NCBI GenBank assembly: GCA_900769785.1
Contig: CAAGHV010000175.1
Location: 1 to 5,448 of the forward strand
DNA from: Bacteroidales bacterium
GTDB taxonomy: Bacteria > Bacteroidota > Bacteroidia > Bacteroidales > P3
Reading direction: 5' to 3'
DNA: 5,448 bases
A model generated the notes under the pieces. That model searched no databases. It saw only the letters and a program-made list of their open reading frames with translations, and was not told where the DNA came from. Below are positions 1 through 5,448 of this stretch, in pieces. Within the stretch, counting starts at the first letter, position 1. Every line of letters begins with the position of its first letter. The position numbers and the translations under genes are program-made.

Positions 1-47
1 TAAAGCGACTGCAATACCTTGGATCTCAAAAAATGTCTGCTTAACAT
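1..47 (-). CDS. nusB: Probable NusB transcription antitermination factor, N-terminal fragment
   Basis: Seen: reading the minus strand from the ATG at 47-45 gives 15 codons, MLSRHFLRSKVLQSL, followed by TA at the window edge, with no stop. From memory of the family, NusB proteins of Bacteroidota begin with a very similar string (M-L-[NS]-R-x-x-L-R-x-K-V-L-Q-x-L-Y-A), and the two remaining bases TA are compatible with the expected Tyr codon. NusB is a small cytoplasmic RNA-binding protein that joins NusE (ribosomal protein S10) on boxA RNA to prevent premature termination in rRNA operons. A promoter -7 element lies 17 bases upstream of the ATG, so this gene would be transcribed leftward, divergent from gap. 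No Shine-Dalgarno is present, as is usual in the phylum. The assignment rests on only 15 residues, so it is an inference; the gene start itself is more secure than the product name. Confidence 0.55.
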   Translation of the reverse strand, partial: MLSRHFLRSKVLQSL

Positions 48-64
48 CGAATCTATATTTTTTG

Positions 65-72
65 CAAAAGTA
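65..72 (-). promoter_or_regulatory. Bacteroidota -7 promoter element for the leftward gene
   Basis: On the minus strand these bases read TACTTTTG, matching the Bacteroidota sigma-ABfr -7 consensus TAnnTTTG. The start codon of the leftward gene follows after 17 bases, implying a short leader of roughly ten bases. No clear TTTG -33 element is found at the expected 19-21 base spacing, so the promoter is only half supported. Confidence 0.45.
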
Positions 73-418
73 CAACTTTTTTAGGAATTTACCTACTCTT
101 TTCCTTCCCTAAAATTGAAAATTTTTATTTTGCTTCTCTCTCTTACAATTTCAATTCACTAAATGATAATGATATATAACAAGACATTGAAAATGATATT
201 TCCAAAAAAATAATTTGGAACAGCAGTACTAAAAATGACCTTTCCCTTGCTTTTTGATAGCGTTGCAGCATGTTTTTATTGCATATCGAGGAGAAATTGC
301 CAGACATTCTCCAAAAAACATATTTGGCAGTATAAAAGTAGTCGTAACTATAAGAAAATCCACTTTTAGATAATAACATATTTATCTTATTTAAACAAAT
401 CGTCATTTAACTTGAAGA

Positions 419-462
419 AGCCGATATTTATCACCCCTGCTACACATCCGGCTCAAATATCG
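419..462. repeat. Nested inverted repeat
   Basis: Two overlapping inverted repeats occupy the same place: CGATATTT (422-429) with AAATATCG (455-462), and AGCCG (419-423) with CGGCT (449-453). Both cannot pair at once, because bases 422-423 belong to each. The loops are about 25 bases, and no T-tract follows, so this is not an intrinsic terminator. A related phrase, CGATTTATCACC, recurs at 471-482 (compare CGATATTTATCACC at 422-435). The function is unknown and it may be chance in AT-rich DNA. Confidence 0.3.
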
Positions 463-613
463 CACTATCGACGATTTATCACCACAACAACCTGATTATC
501 AATCACAGCATATTTCACTACAAATTATCAATAGGATATTCATCGGCCGAAGATAGGGATGGCAGAGCGCTATGGTAGGGTATAAAACAACAGATGATGA
601 GGGATTTTTATCC

Positions 614-674
614 GAATCGGGAGGAATTTTTATCTACATCACGTAGTTTTTCGAACAGAATCGGGTGGAATTTT
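614..674. repeat. 17-bp imperfect direct repeat pair
   Basis: GAATCGGGAGGAATTTT (614-630) recurs as GAATCGGGTGGAATTTT (658-674), 16 of 17 bases identical, start-to-start distance 44. A shorter relative of the second half, GGATTTTTATC, lies just before at 602-612, echoed by GGAATTTTTATC at 623-634. Since 44 is not a multiple of three, the copies fall in different reading frames of the only open frame here (594-845). The repetition is therefore a property of the DNA or RNA, not of a protein. Confidence 0.6.
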
Positions 675-705
675 CAACAAAACAGGGATATAATCATCGC
701 TAAGA

Positions 706-740
706 TTAACAGTTTGAAAATCAATTTAACAGTTTTCAAA
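706..740. repeat. Phased 10-bp direct repeats overlapping an inverted repeat
   Basis: TTAACAGTTT occurs at 706-715 and again at 726-735, exactly 20 bases apart, which is about two helical turns. Overlapping them, TTTGAAAA (713-720) and TTTTCAAA (733-740) form an 8-bp perfect inverted repeat around a 12-base loop. Same-face spacing is what a DNA-binding protein would need, but no regulator is known here and AT-rich DNA yields such matches by chance. Confidence 0.35.
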
Positions 741-858
741 TCTACAACTACCATTCCTTATCAAATAAACGCCCCAATAAATAGGAAAAATCATACTTCT
801 AAAGGGCAAAATATGGAAATACTATGGGCAGAGCAACAGGATTGAGGAATAGAATTTT

Positions 859-928
859 TGAGCCGTTCCCTGCAAAGATTCATGGATTATATATGAGCCG
901 TTCCCTGCAAAGATTCATGGATTATATA
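859..928. repeat. Perfect 35-bp tandem duplication
   Basis: Two copies of a 35-base unit lie head to tail at 859-893 and 894-928 with no mismatch. The unit starts TGAGCCGTTCCC, continues TGCAAAGATTCATGG and ends ATTATATA. A shortened third start, TGAACCG, follows at 937-943 after a short TATATAT tract, suggesting either erosion of a longer array or the sequence from which duplication slipped. Complete identity points to recent duplication or continuing copy-number change. The array is about 160 bases upstream of the gap -33 element. No open reading frame of note crosses it. Confidence 0.9.
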
Positions 929-1088
929 AATATATATGAACCGATTTTGAACAATAGCAGTTTTTATGAGTTTTTTCAAAGGTCGTAGCAAAGAGCAATA
1001 TCAGACTACAGATATCCAAAGGCAAAAACATAACCTATTAAATACAAGAGGTTTTGCTTCATAAAAAAAATAAATAAACGTATAAACC

Positions 1089-1119
1089 TTTGGTATATCA
1101 AATATAATATGTACCTTTG
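1089..1119 (+). promoter_or_regulatory. Promoter of gap (Bacteroidota type)
   Basis: TTTG (1089-1092) and TACCTTTG (1112-1119) are separated by 19 bases, a match to the phylum consensus TTTG-N19-21-TAnnTTTG read by the primary sigma factor. Transcription should begin a few bases after 1119, giving an AT-rich leader of roughly 50 bases before the ATG at 1174. No Shine-Dalgarno is seen in the leader, which is normal for this phylum. Confidence 0.85.
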
Positions 1120-1173
1120 CACTTTCAAATACTAAGATAACAGAACGTATAATTTATTAAACTATAATATATT

Positions 1174-2181
1174 ATGGCAAAAGTTGCAATTAACGGCTTC
1201 GGTCGTATTGGAAGAATGAGTTTTAGAGAACTTTGCACTAGAAAAAGTGTAGAAGTTGTTGCTATCAACGATTTGACAAGCGCTGATACATTAGCATACC
1301 TATTGAAATATGACTCTGTTCACGGTCGTTTTGACGGTGAAGTTGTAGCCGATGGTGATTACTTGGTTATCAACGGCAAACGCATTCGCGTTTACGCAGA
1401 AAAAGACCCTGCTAACCTACCATGGAAAGAATTGGGTGTCGACATAGTTATCGAATCGACCGGCTTATTTAAAAACCGCGAAAAAATGATGAAACACATC
1501 AACGCCGGTGCCAAGAAAGTGGTTCTTACCGTTCCTGCCGACAAGAAAGAAGATGTTGACGCTACAGTGGTTTTGGGTGTAAACGACCATATCCTTAACA
1601 AGGACATCCAATTGGTTTCTAACGCTTCTTGTACAACCAACTGCTTGTCGCCTATAGCTAAGGTATTGAACGACAACTTTGGTGTAGTACGTGGTCTTAT
1701 GAACACTATACACTCTTACACCAACGACCAAAAGATTTTAGACCTTCCTCACAGCGATTTGCGTCGTGCTCGTGCTGCCGCAGTTAGCATAATACCTACT
1801 AAGACAGGTGCTGCTAAAGCTGTAGGTTTGGTATTGCCCGAATTGGCCGGAAAACTTGACGGTTTGGCAATGCGTGTTCCTACTCCTGATGGTTCAGTTG
1901 TTGACTTAACTGTAGAATTGGAAAAACCTGCTACAAAAGAAGAAATCAACGCTGCTATGAAGAAAGCTGCTGAAGGTCCTATGAAAGGTATTCTTGAATA
2001 TGTTGACGAACCTATAGTTAGCGCCGACATCGTAGATAACAAACACTCTTCGATTTTCGACTCTCAACTTACTCAAGTATTGGACAACAACTTCGTAAAA
2101 GTTGTTAGCTGGTACGACAACGAAAAAGGTTACTCTACTCGTATATGCGACCTTACCGAACGTATGGCTCAACTATTGTAA
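1174..2181 (+). CDS. gap: Glyceraldehyde-3-phosphate dehydrogenase, NAD-type
   Basis: This cytoplasmic glycolytic enzyme converts glyceraldehyde 3-phosphate, NAD and phosphate to 1,3-bisphosphoglycerate and NADH, normally as a homotetramer. Seen in the 335-residue product: the Rossmann dinucleotide motif INGFGRIGR at 6-14; Asp33 in AINDL, the residue that usually contacts the adenosine ribose and favours NAD; the active-site signature ASCTTNC with nucleophile Cys153; the partner His180 in TIHSYT; the S-loop DLPHSDLRRARAAA at about 190-203; and SWYDNEKGYS at 312-321 near the C-terminus. Length and all key residues are as expected for an intact enzyme. The start is fixed by the conserved N-terminus MAKVAINGFG. 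The gene has its own promoter upstream and an intrinsic terminator 38 bases after the stop, so it is probably monocistronic. The NAD preference is inferred from sequence. Confidence 0.98.
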   Translation: MAKVAINGFGRIGRMSFRELCTRKSVEVVAINDLTSADTLAYLLKYDSVHGRFDGEVVADGDYLVINGKRIRVYAEKDPANLPWKELGVDIVIESTGLFKNREKMMKHINAGAKKVVLTVPADKKEDVDATVVLGVNDHILNKDIQLVSNASCTTNCLSPIAKVLNDNFGVVRGLMNTIHSYTNDQKILDLPHSDLRRARAAAVSIIPTKTGAAKAVGLVLPELAGKLDGLAMRVPTPDGSVVDLTVELEKPATKEEINAAMKKAAEGPMKGILEYVDEPIVSADIVDNKHSSIFDSQLTQVLDNNFVKVVSWYDNEKGYSTRICDLTERMAQLL

Positions 2182-2214
2182 GAAAGAGAAATCATTTTAT
2201 ATACATTAAGAAAT

Positions 2215-2247
2215 AAAAAGGATACCCTCTGCCGGTATCCTTTTTTT
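2215..2247 (+). terminator. Rho-independent terminator of gap
   Basis: A perfect 7-bp stem, GGATACC (2220-2226) with GGTATCC (2234-2240), encloses a 7-base loop and is followed by seven T residues (2241-2247). Five A residues before the stem (2215-2219) can extend the pairing with the T-tract. Because of the A-tract it could also work, more weakly, for minus-strand transcription. It separates gap from the next gene. Confidence 0.93.
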
Positions 2248-2345
2248 ATTTGTATATTGCCAATATTCATAAAGGAAATTAAAAAGTACCCACCGCCTAT
2301 TTGTTCGGCATAGGTCTATAATTATCAAGCGAAACATTAGATTTT

Positions 2346-2376
2346 TTTGACATATATGGAAAAAGTTGTATCTTTG
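2346..2376 (+). promoter_or_regulatory. Promoter of the DUF5686 gene (Bacteroidota type)
   Basis: TTTG (2346-2349) and TATCTTTG (2369-2376) are 19 bases apart, the same geometry as the gap promoter. Expected transcript start is in the low 2380s, giving a leader of about 50 bases to the ATG at 2432. At the transcript start, GTGTGT (2379-2384) and ACACAC (2397-2402) could pair across a 12-base loop, a weak hairpin of unknown significance. Confidence 0.85.
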
Positions 2377-2431
2377 CAGTGTGTTAGGATAATAATACAC
2401 ACATAGAATAACAAACTAATTAATTATAAAT

Positions 2432-5050
2432 ATGAAAAATAAAGAGAAACTAAACCGAACCATCGGTAAAAGATTTTTTGCTTTTGCAGCCCTTTTTGTA
2501 GGTATTATAGCTGCATCAATTGGCCAAACCACCGCCAAAATAAGTGGTACACTCAAGGACAAAAAAACGAAAGAACCCATTGCTTTTGCCCATGTGCTTA
2601 TCAACGACACCAAGCATGGAACCATCAGCGACATCAACGGACGCTTCAGCATAAGCACCTCCATTGCTGTAAAAACATTGAACATACAATGTCTTGGCTA
2701 CAAAAGCATAACCTATACCGTGGCCACCACCTCCAAACCTTTGACCATATATATGGAAGAAACGGCAAAACAACTTCCCGAAGTGGTGATAAAACCCGGC
2801 ATAAACCCCGCCGACCGCATTGTACAAGCCGTTATAGACAACCGGAAAACCAACAACTTCAAGAACCTCGATAGCTACAAATACATATCGCACAACCGCG
2901 GTGCCATAGAAGTGGCTTTCGACTGCTCCGAAGCCGAAGCCGAAAAAATAAAAGAACGCCTACGTAAAGATACAACCGAAAACCTTGCAACAGATGCCAT
3001 AGAATTTATGGACAGCACATACCTGTTCTTTACCGAAAGCATAAACGAATACAAATACCGCAAGCCCGAAAAAGTGAGCGAAACAGTGTTGGGATCAAGA
3101 ACTTCGGGATCAAAAAATGCTTTGTTTTCGCTTATATTGACCCAAATGCAGTCGGCATCGTTTTATAAAAACTATATCACCATAATAGGTACACGCTTTG
3201 TAAACCCCTTCAGCAAAGGCACTTTCAAGCGCTACTACTTTGAATTGCAAGACACTATTTTTGATGGCAACGACACCATATTCGGCATAAGCTTCCGCCC
3301 GCTGATGAACACCAAGTTTATGGGACTTACAGGCAAAGCCTACATCAATACCGACCGCTATGCCATACAAAGCATTACGGCCACCGCCGACCTAAAGAAA
3401 GTACCGGGAATAGAAAACCTGAATACCGATATAAATAGTGCCGACAAACAGATGACAATATCGGCCGGCGGCGACAAAAAAACCAACCTCGATAAGGTTG
3501 ACAGCATGATGGCTATGCGTATAAAGCACTCCTACGAACGCGACAGTGCCAACCGATGGTTCCCAAAACAATACCGCTTTGAATGGGATGTAAAAGTATC
3601 GCCCAAAGATAAGATGGTGCTACGATTTTTTACCCAAAACGATATTAAAGACGTGGAAGTAAACGCCAAACTAAAACGTCGCGAGTTTTCGGACGTGGTG
3701 CTCGACGTGGATTACGAAGCCGACAAACGCAACGATGACTTTTGGCTCAAATACCGCGACTCGCTAACAATCAAGGAACAATATACATTTATGCTTTACG
3801 ACAGTATTGGCAAATACATAAGAGAAGACACCTCAATAAGTTTTCTTTCATCAATATCGTCAAATAAAATTATAGAGATAGCCAAAATACTTATAGCCGG
3901 CAAAGTGCCCATAGGCTGCATAAACATAGACCTCAACAAACTGTACAACTACAACCTTTACGAGCATAGCCGCTGGGGACTGGGCTTGGAAACCAACGAC
4001 AAACTGAGCCGCTGGATATCGGTAGGCGGATATTTCGGTTACGGTGTGGAGGACAACGGTTGGAAATATGGCGGCATGCTGAACTTCTACTTCGACCGCT
4101 ACAAAAACCGCAACCTTGGCTTTGTCTATTCGCAAGACCTCGAAGCAGCTGCCAACACCTCGTTCAACAAATACCAACTGATAAGTTTCAACAACAATAT
4201 AAACTATACCTTCAGCCGCTTTCAAAGCGTAAGAAAAGCCGAAGCATTCTACTCCACACCCCTAATGCGCTACACCACAGCAAAACTATCGTTGAGCTAC
4301 TCTCGCGAAAGCTACCTATATACCAACGACGGCTTGCTGTATCCGCACCGCGACAATGTGGCACCCGGCTTTACAGCCGACTTTGCCGAAGCATCGCTAT
4401 CGCTGGAATGGAAATACAAACAGGAACGCATACGCACCACGGACTTCGAATTCCAGGTAAATCGCTCATCGTCGTTCCCAACAATAAGGTTGCTATACAC
4501 CAGAGGACTATCGCTACTTGATGCCGACAAGGAGTTTAACCGCCTGCAAGCGGAATACACACAACATATCACCACTCGCAACTTTAACCAATTCAGCATA
4601 CAAGCATCGGCCGGCCATGTAAGCAAAAATGCACCATACAGCCGTATGTTTAATGTGATAGGTACCGCCAACTTTATTTATTACTTCAACAATTCGTTCC
4701 TAACCCTCCACCCCTACTCCTTCACCGCTACCGACTATGCCAACCTATGCCTACGCTACGATTGGAACAAAGCACTATGGAACACCAAAATGTCCAAACC
4801 ACAACTGTCGTTCCAGCTAAACAGCATAATAGGTACCGCACACGGCATTACCACAGTAGATGGCATAAACATACAAGCCCCCGAAAAAGGAATAATGGAA
4901 GGAGCAATAATCATCAACGACCTAATAAATATAGGCATGACCAAATGGGGCATAGGTGCAGCCTACAGATTAAGTAGCTACAACTCCCCCTCCCCTATGG
5001 ACAATATGGCGGTGTTTTTCAACATACGTATTGGAATGTATGGTTTTTGA
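2432..5050 (+). CDS. DUF5686 outer-membrane beta-barrel protein with carboxypeptidase-regulatory-like domain
   Basis: Seen in the 872 residues: a basic N-terminus and hydrophobic stretch at about 15-30 (FFAFAALFVGIIAAS), fitting a Sec signal peptide cleaved near 31-35; there is no lipobox Cys. Residues about 36-110 (KISGTLKDKKTKEPIAFAHV, later GTISDINGRFSI) form a CarboxypepD_reg-like beta-sandwich. From about 125 (INPADRIVQAVIDNRKTNNF) the sequence matches the start of the DUF5686 family. The second half, from about 500, has alternating aromatic and polar strands (for example WISVGGYFGYG near 526), and the chain ends in Phe after FFNIRIGMYGF, the usual C-terminal signature of an outer-membrane barrel. 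SusC-like TonB-dependent transporters share the first domain, but I see no TonB plug here, so I do not call it one. The cellular function of this family is not known to me. The length is typical and the frame intact. The ATG follows a promoter by about 55 bases, with no Shine-Dalgarno. Confidence 0.9.
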   Translation: MKNKEKLNRTIGKRFFAFAALFVGIIAASIGQTTAKISGTLKDKKTKEPIAFAHVLINDTKHGTISDINGRFSISTSIAVKTLNIQCLGYKSITYTVATTSKPLTIYMEETAKQLPEVVIKPGINPADRIVQAVIDNRKTNNFKNLDSYKYISHNRGAIEVAFDCSEAEAEKIKERLRKDTTENLATDAIEFMDSTYLFFTESINEYKYRKPEKVSETVLGSRTSGSKNALFSLILTQMQSASFYKNYITIIGTRFVNPFSKGTFKRYYFELQDTIFDGNDTIFGISFRPLMNTKFMGLTGKAYINTDRYAIQSITATADLKKVPGIENLNTDINSADKQMTISAGGDKKTNLDKVDSMMAMRIKHSYERDSANRWFPKQYRFEWDVKVSPKDKMVLRFFTQNDIKDVEVNAKLKRREFSDVVLDVDYEADKRNDDFWLKYRDSLTIKEQYTFMLYDSIGKYIREDTSISFLSSISSNKIIEIAKILIAGKVPIGCINIDLNKLYNYNLYEHSRWGLGLETNDKLSRWISVGGYFGYGVEDNGWKYGGMLNFYFDRYKNRNLGFVYSQDLEAAANTSFNKYQLISFNNNINYTFSRFQSVRKAEAFYSTPLMRYTTAKLSLSYSRESYLYTNDGLLYPHRDNVAPGFTADFAEASLSLEWKYKQERIRTTDFEFQVNRSSSFPTIRLLYTRGLSLLDADKEFNRLQAEYTQHITTRNFNQFSIQASAGHVSKNAPYSRMFNVIGTANFIYYFNNSFLTLHPYSFTATDYANLCLRYDWNKALWNTKMSKPQLSFQLNSIIGTAHGITTVDGINIQAPEKGIMEGAIIINDLINIGMTKWGIGAAYRLSSYNSPSPMDNMAVFFNIRIGMYGF

Positions 5051-5063
5051 AGATAAACTTGAA

Positions 5064-5093
5064 CCTTCGAGAGCTAAATTTAGCTCTCGAGGG
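5064..5093. repeat. 24-bp perfect palindrome / long hairpin after the DUF5686 gene
   Basis: Bases 5067-5090 are a perfect palindrome centred between 5078 and 5079 (left arm TCGAGAGCTAAA). In RNA the stem extends by a T-G wobble and two C-G pairs (5064-5066 with 5091-5093). It starts 14 bases after the stop codon, where a terminator or 3'-end stabilising hairpin is expected, but no T-tract follows, so it is not a classic intrinsic terminator. A perfect palindrome with no loop also suits a dimeric DNA-binding protein or cruciform formation. Confidence 0.75.
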
Positions 5094-5127
5094 CTATACA
5101 TCTACTACGTAATCTAAATGTAGCCCT
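5090..5127. repeat. Second stem overlapping the palindrome
   Basis: AGGGCTA (5090-5096) pairs with TAGCCCT (5121-5127) across a 24-base loop. Its left arm shares bases 5090-5093 with the foot of the preceding 24-bp palindrome, so the full forms of the two hairpins compete. Downstream is moderately T-rich (ATTTTATTTCC from 5140) but has no clean T-run. It may be part of a bipartite 3'-end structure. Confidence 0.5.
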
Positions 5128-5448
5128 ATCGTGATACAAATTTTATTTCCTTATTTGCCATATTTTGTCGCTAAATTTAAGGGAGGTTAATTCACCCAAC
5201 AAATAAAAATTTTCCCACGAATCAAATTTACATAAATGTTTCTATAGCCTCATATGTCAATATGTCAGAATATATATATACATATTACAGATAAAAAGAA
5301 AGAAGATATGAAAAAATGTCATGTTTTGCTGTCATTTTATAATTTGGAACGTTTATTGATAATATATAAAACATGTGAGGTATATAACAAATACCCCTCA
5401 AACAAAAAAAAACTAATAGAATAAAGATAATAACAAATATAATAAAGA
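5128..5448. other. AT-rich intergenic region to the right edge, no gene seen
   Basis: No convincing coding region is present. It contains a tandem 8-bp repeat ATATGTCA (5252-5259 and 5260-5267), an alternating TA tract (5270-5280), and a 7-bp inverted repeat AATATGT (5259-5265) with ACATATT (5280-5286). A frame of 38 codons at 5308-5424 is considered but not accepted. I find no TTTG/TAnnTTTG promoter with proper spacing; any promoter for a following gene would lie beyond the window or be of another type. The last bases are A-rich, like the leaders of the two annotated genes. Confidence 0.5.

Larger units (their letters stand above)
48..1173. other. Long AT-rich gene-free intergenic region with several short repeats
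   Basis: About 1.1 kb lies between the divergent starts of the putative nusB and gap with no open reading frame I can defend. The two longest frames (minus 406-143, 87 codons; plus 594-845, 83 codons) have no recognisable family, no promoter at a sensible distance and skewed composition. The stretch contains the nusB promoter element at its left end, the gap promoter at its right end, and several repeats listed separately. It could be a degraded gene or element, a site hosting an unrecognised non-coding RNA, or simply a spacer; the sequence alone does not decide. Confidence 0.6.

Noticed and set aside
143..406. Open frame of 87 codons on the minus strand
   Set aside because: No recognisable family, composition rich in Phe, Ser, Tyr and Ile as expected from random AT-rich DNA, and no promoter-like TAnnTTTG just upstream of its ATG.
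594..845. Open frame of 83 codons on the plus strand
   Set aside because: The 17-bp DNA repeats inside it are read in two different frames (NREEF versus RIGWNF), so selection is not acting on the protein. Composition is Asn/Ile/Ser-rich, and there is no promoter or family match.
859..928. CRISPR array or insertion-sequence end
   Set aside because: The two units are directly adjacent with no spacers, there are no cas genes or transposase, and the units are not terminal inverted repeats flanking anything.
1022..1057. Inverted repeat GCAAAA/TTTTGC upstream of the gap promoter
   Set aside because: Only six pairs with a long, asymmetrical interior and no T-tract after it; likely chance.
2432..5050. 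SusC/TonB-dependent transporter identity for the large outer-membrane protein
   Set aside because: The N-terminal domain is shared with SusC-like proteins, but no TonB plug domain follows and no SusD-like lipoprotein gene is adjacent.
5377..5412. Hairpin GGTAT/ATACC followed by a homopolymer run
   Set aside because: The run after the hairpin is A, not T, on the plus strand; on the minus strand the T-run precedes the hairpin. It cannot be an intrinsic terminator in either direction.
5308..5424. Short open frame of 38 codons, MKKCHVLLSFYNLERLL..., near the right edge, preceded by a purine-rich AAAGAAAGAAG
   Set aside because: Length is within chance for AT-rich DNA, there is no promoter with proper spacing, no family resemblance and a low-complexity Lys/Asn tail. 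The purine tract is suggestive but Shine-Dalgarno sites are not otherwise used here. Conservation in relatives would change this view.

Overview
The window looks like chromosomal DNA from a member of the Bacteroidota, most likely order Bacteroidales. The evidence is two promoters of the phylum-specific form TTTG-N19-TAnnTTTG, start codons preceded by AT-rich leaders with no Shine-Dalgarno motif, and a large outer-membrane protein of the CarboxypepD_reg-like + DUF5686 architecture that is typical of this phylum. Intergenic DNA is strongly AT-rich. The genus cannot be fixed from the sequence; frequent use of the isoleucine codon ATA is a possible lineage marker.

Layout: (1) Positions 1-47, minus strand: the first 15 codons of a gene running off the left edge. 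Its start (MLSRHFLRSKVLQSL) resembles the N-terminus of Bacteroidota NusB, and a promoter -7 element lies just upstream. (2) Positions 48-1173: about 1.1 kb with no convincing gene, holding several repeats. These include a perfect 35-bp tandem duplication (859-928), a 17-bp imperfect direct repeat (614-630 and 658-674), a pair of 10-bp repeats exactly 20 bp apart, and two inverted repeats. (3) Positions 1174-2181, plus strand: a complete NAD-type glyceraldehyde-3-phosphate dehydrogenase gene (gap) with a clear promoter and a textbook rho-independent terminator. (4) Positions 2432-5050, plus strand: a complete 872-residue secreted outer-membrane beta-barrel protein of the DUF5686 family, with its own promoter. 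(5) Positions 5051-5448: non-coding. It begins with a 24-bp perfect palindrome that overlaps a second, mutually exclusive stem, and continues into AT-rich DNA up to the right edge.

The two complete genes are transcribed in the same direction but appear to be separate units: a strong terminator and then a new promoter lie between them. gap is a central glycolytic gene, while the DUF5686 protein is an envelope protein of unknown role, so there is no sign of a joint pathway. I see no CRISPR array, insertion sequence, tRNA or rRNA. No new multi-gene system is visible; the most unusual material is the repeat-bearing gene-free stretch upstream of gap and the overlapping hairpins after the DUF5686 gene.
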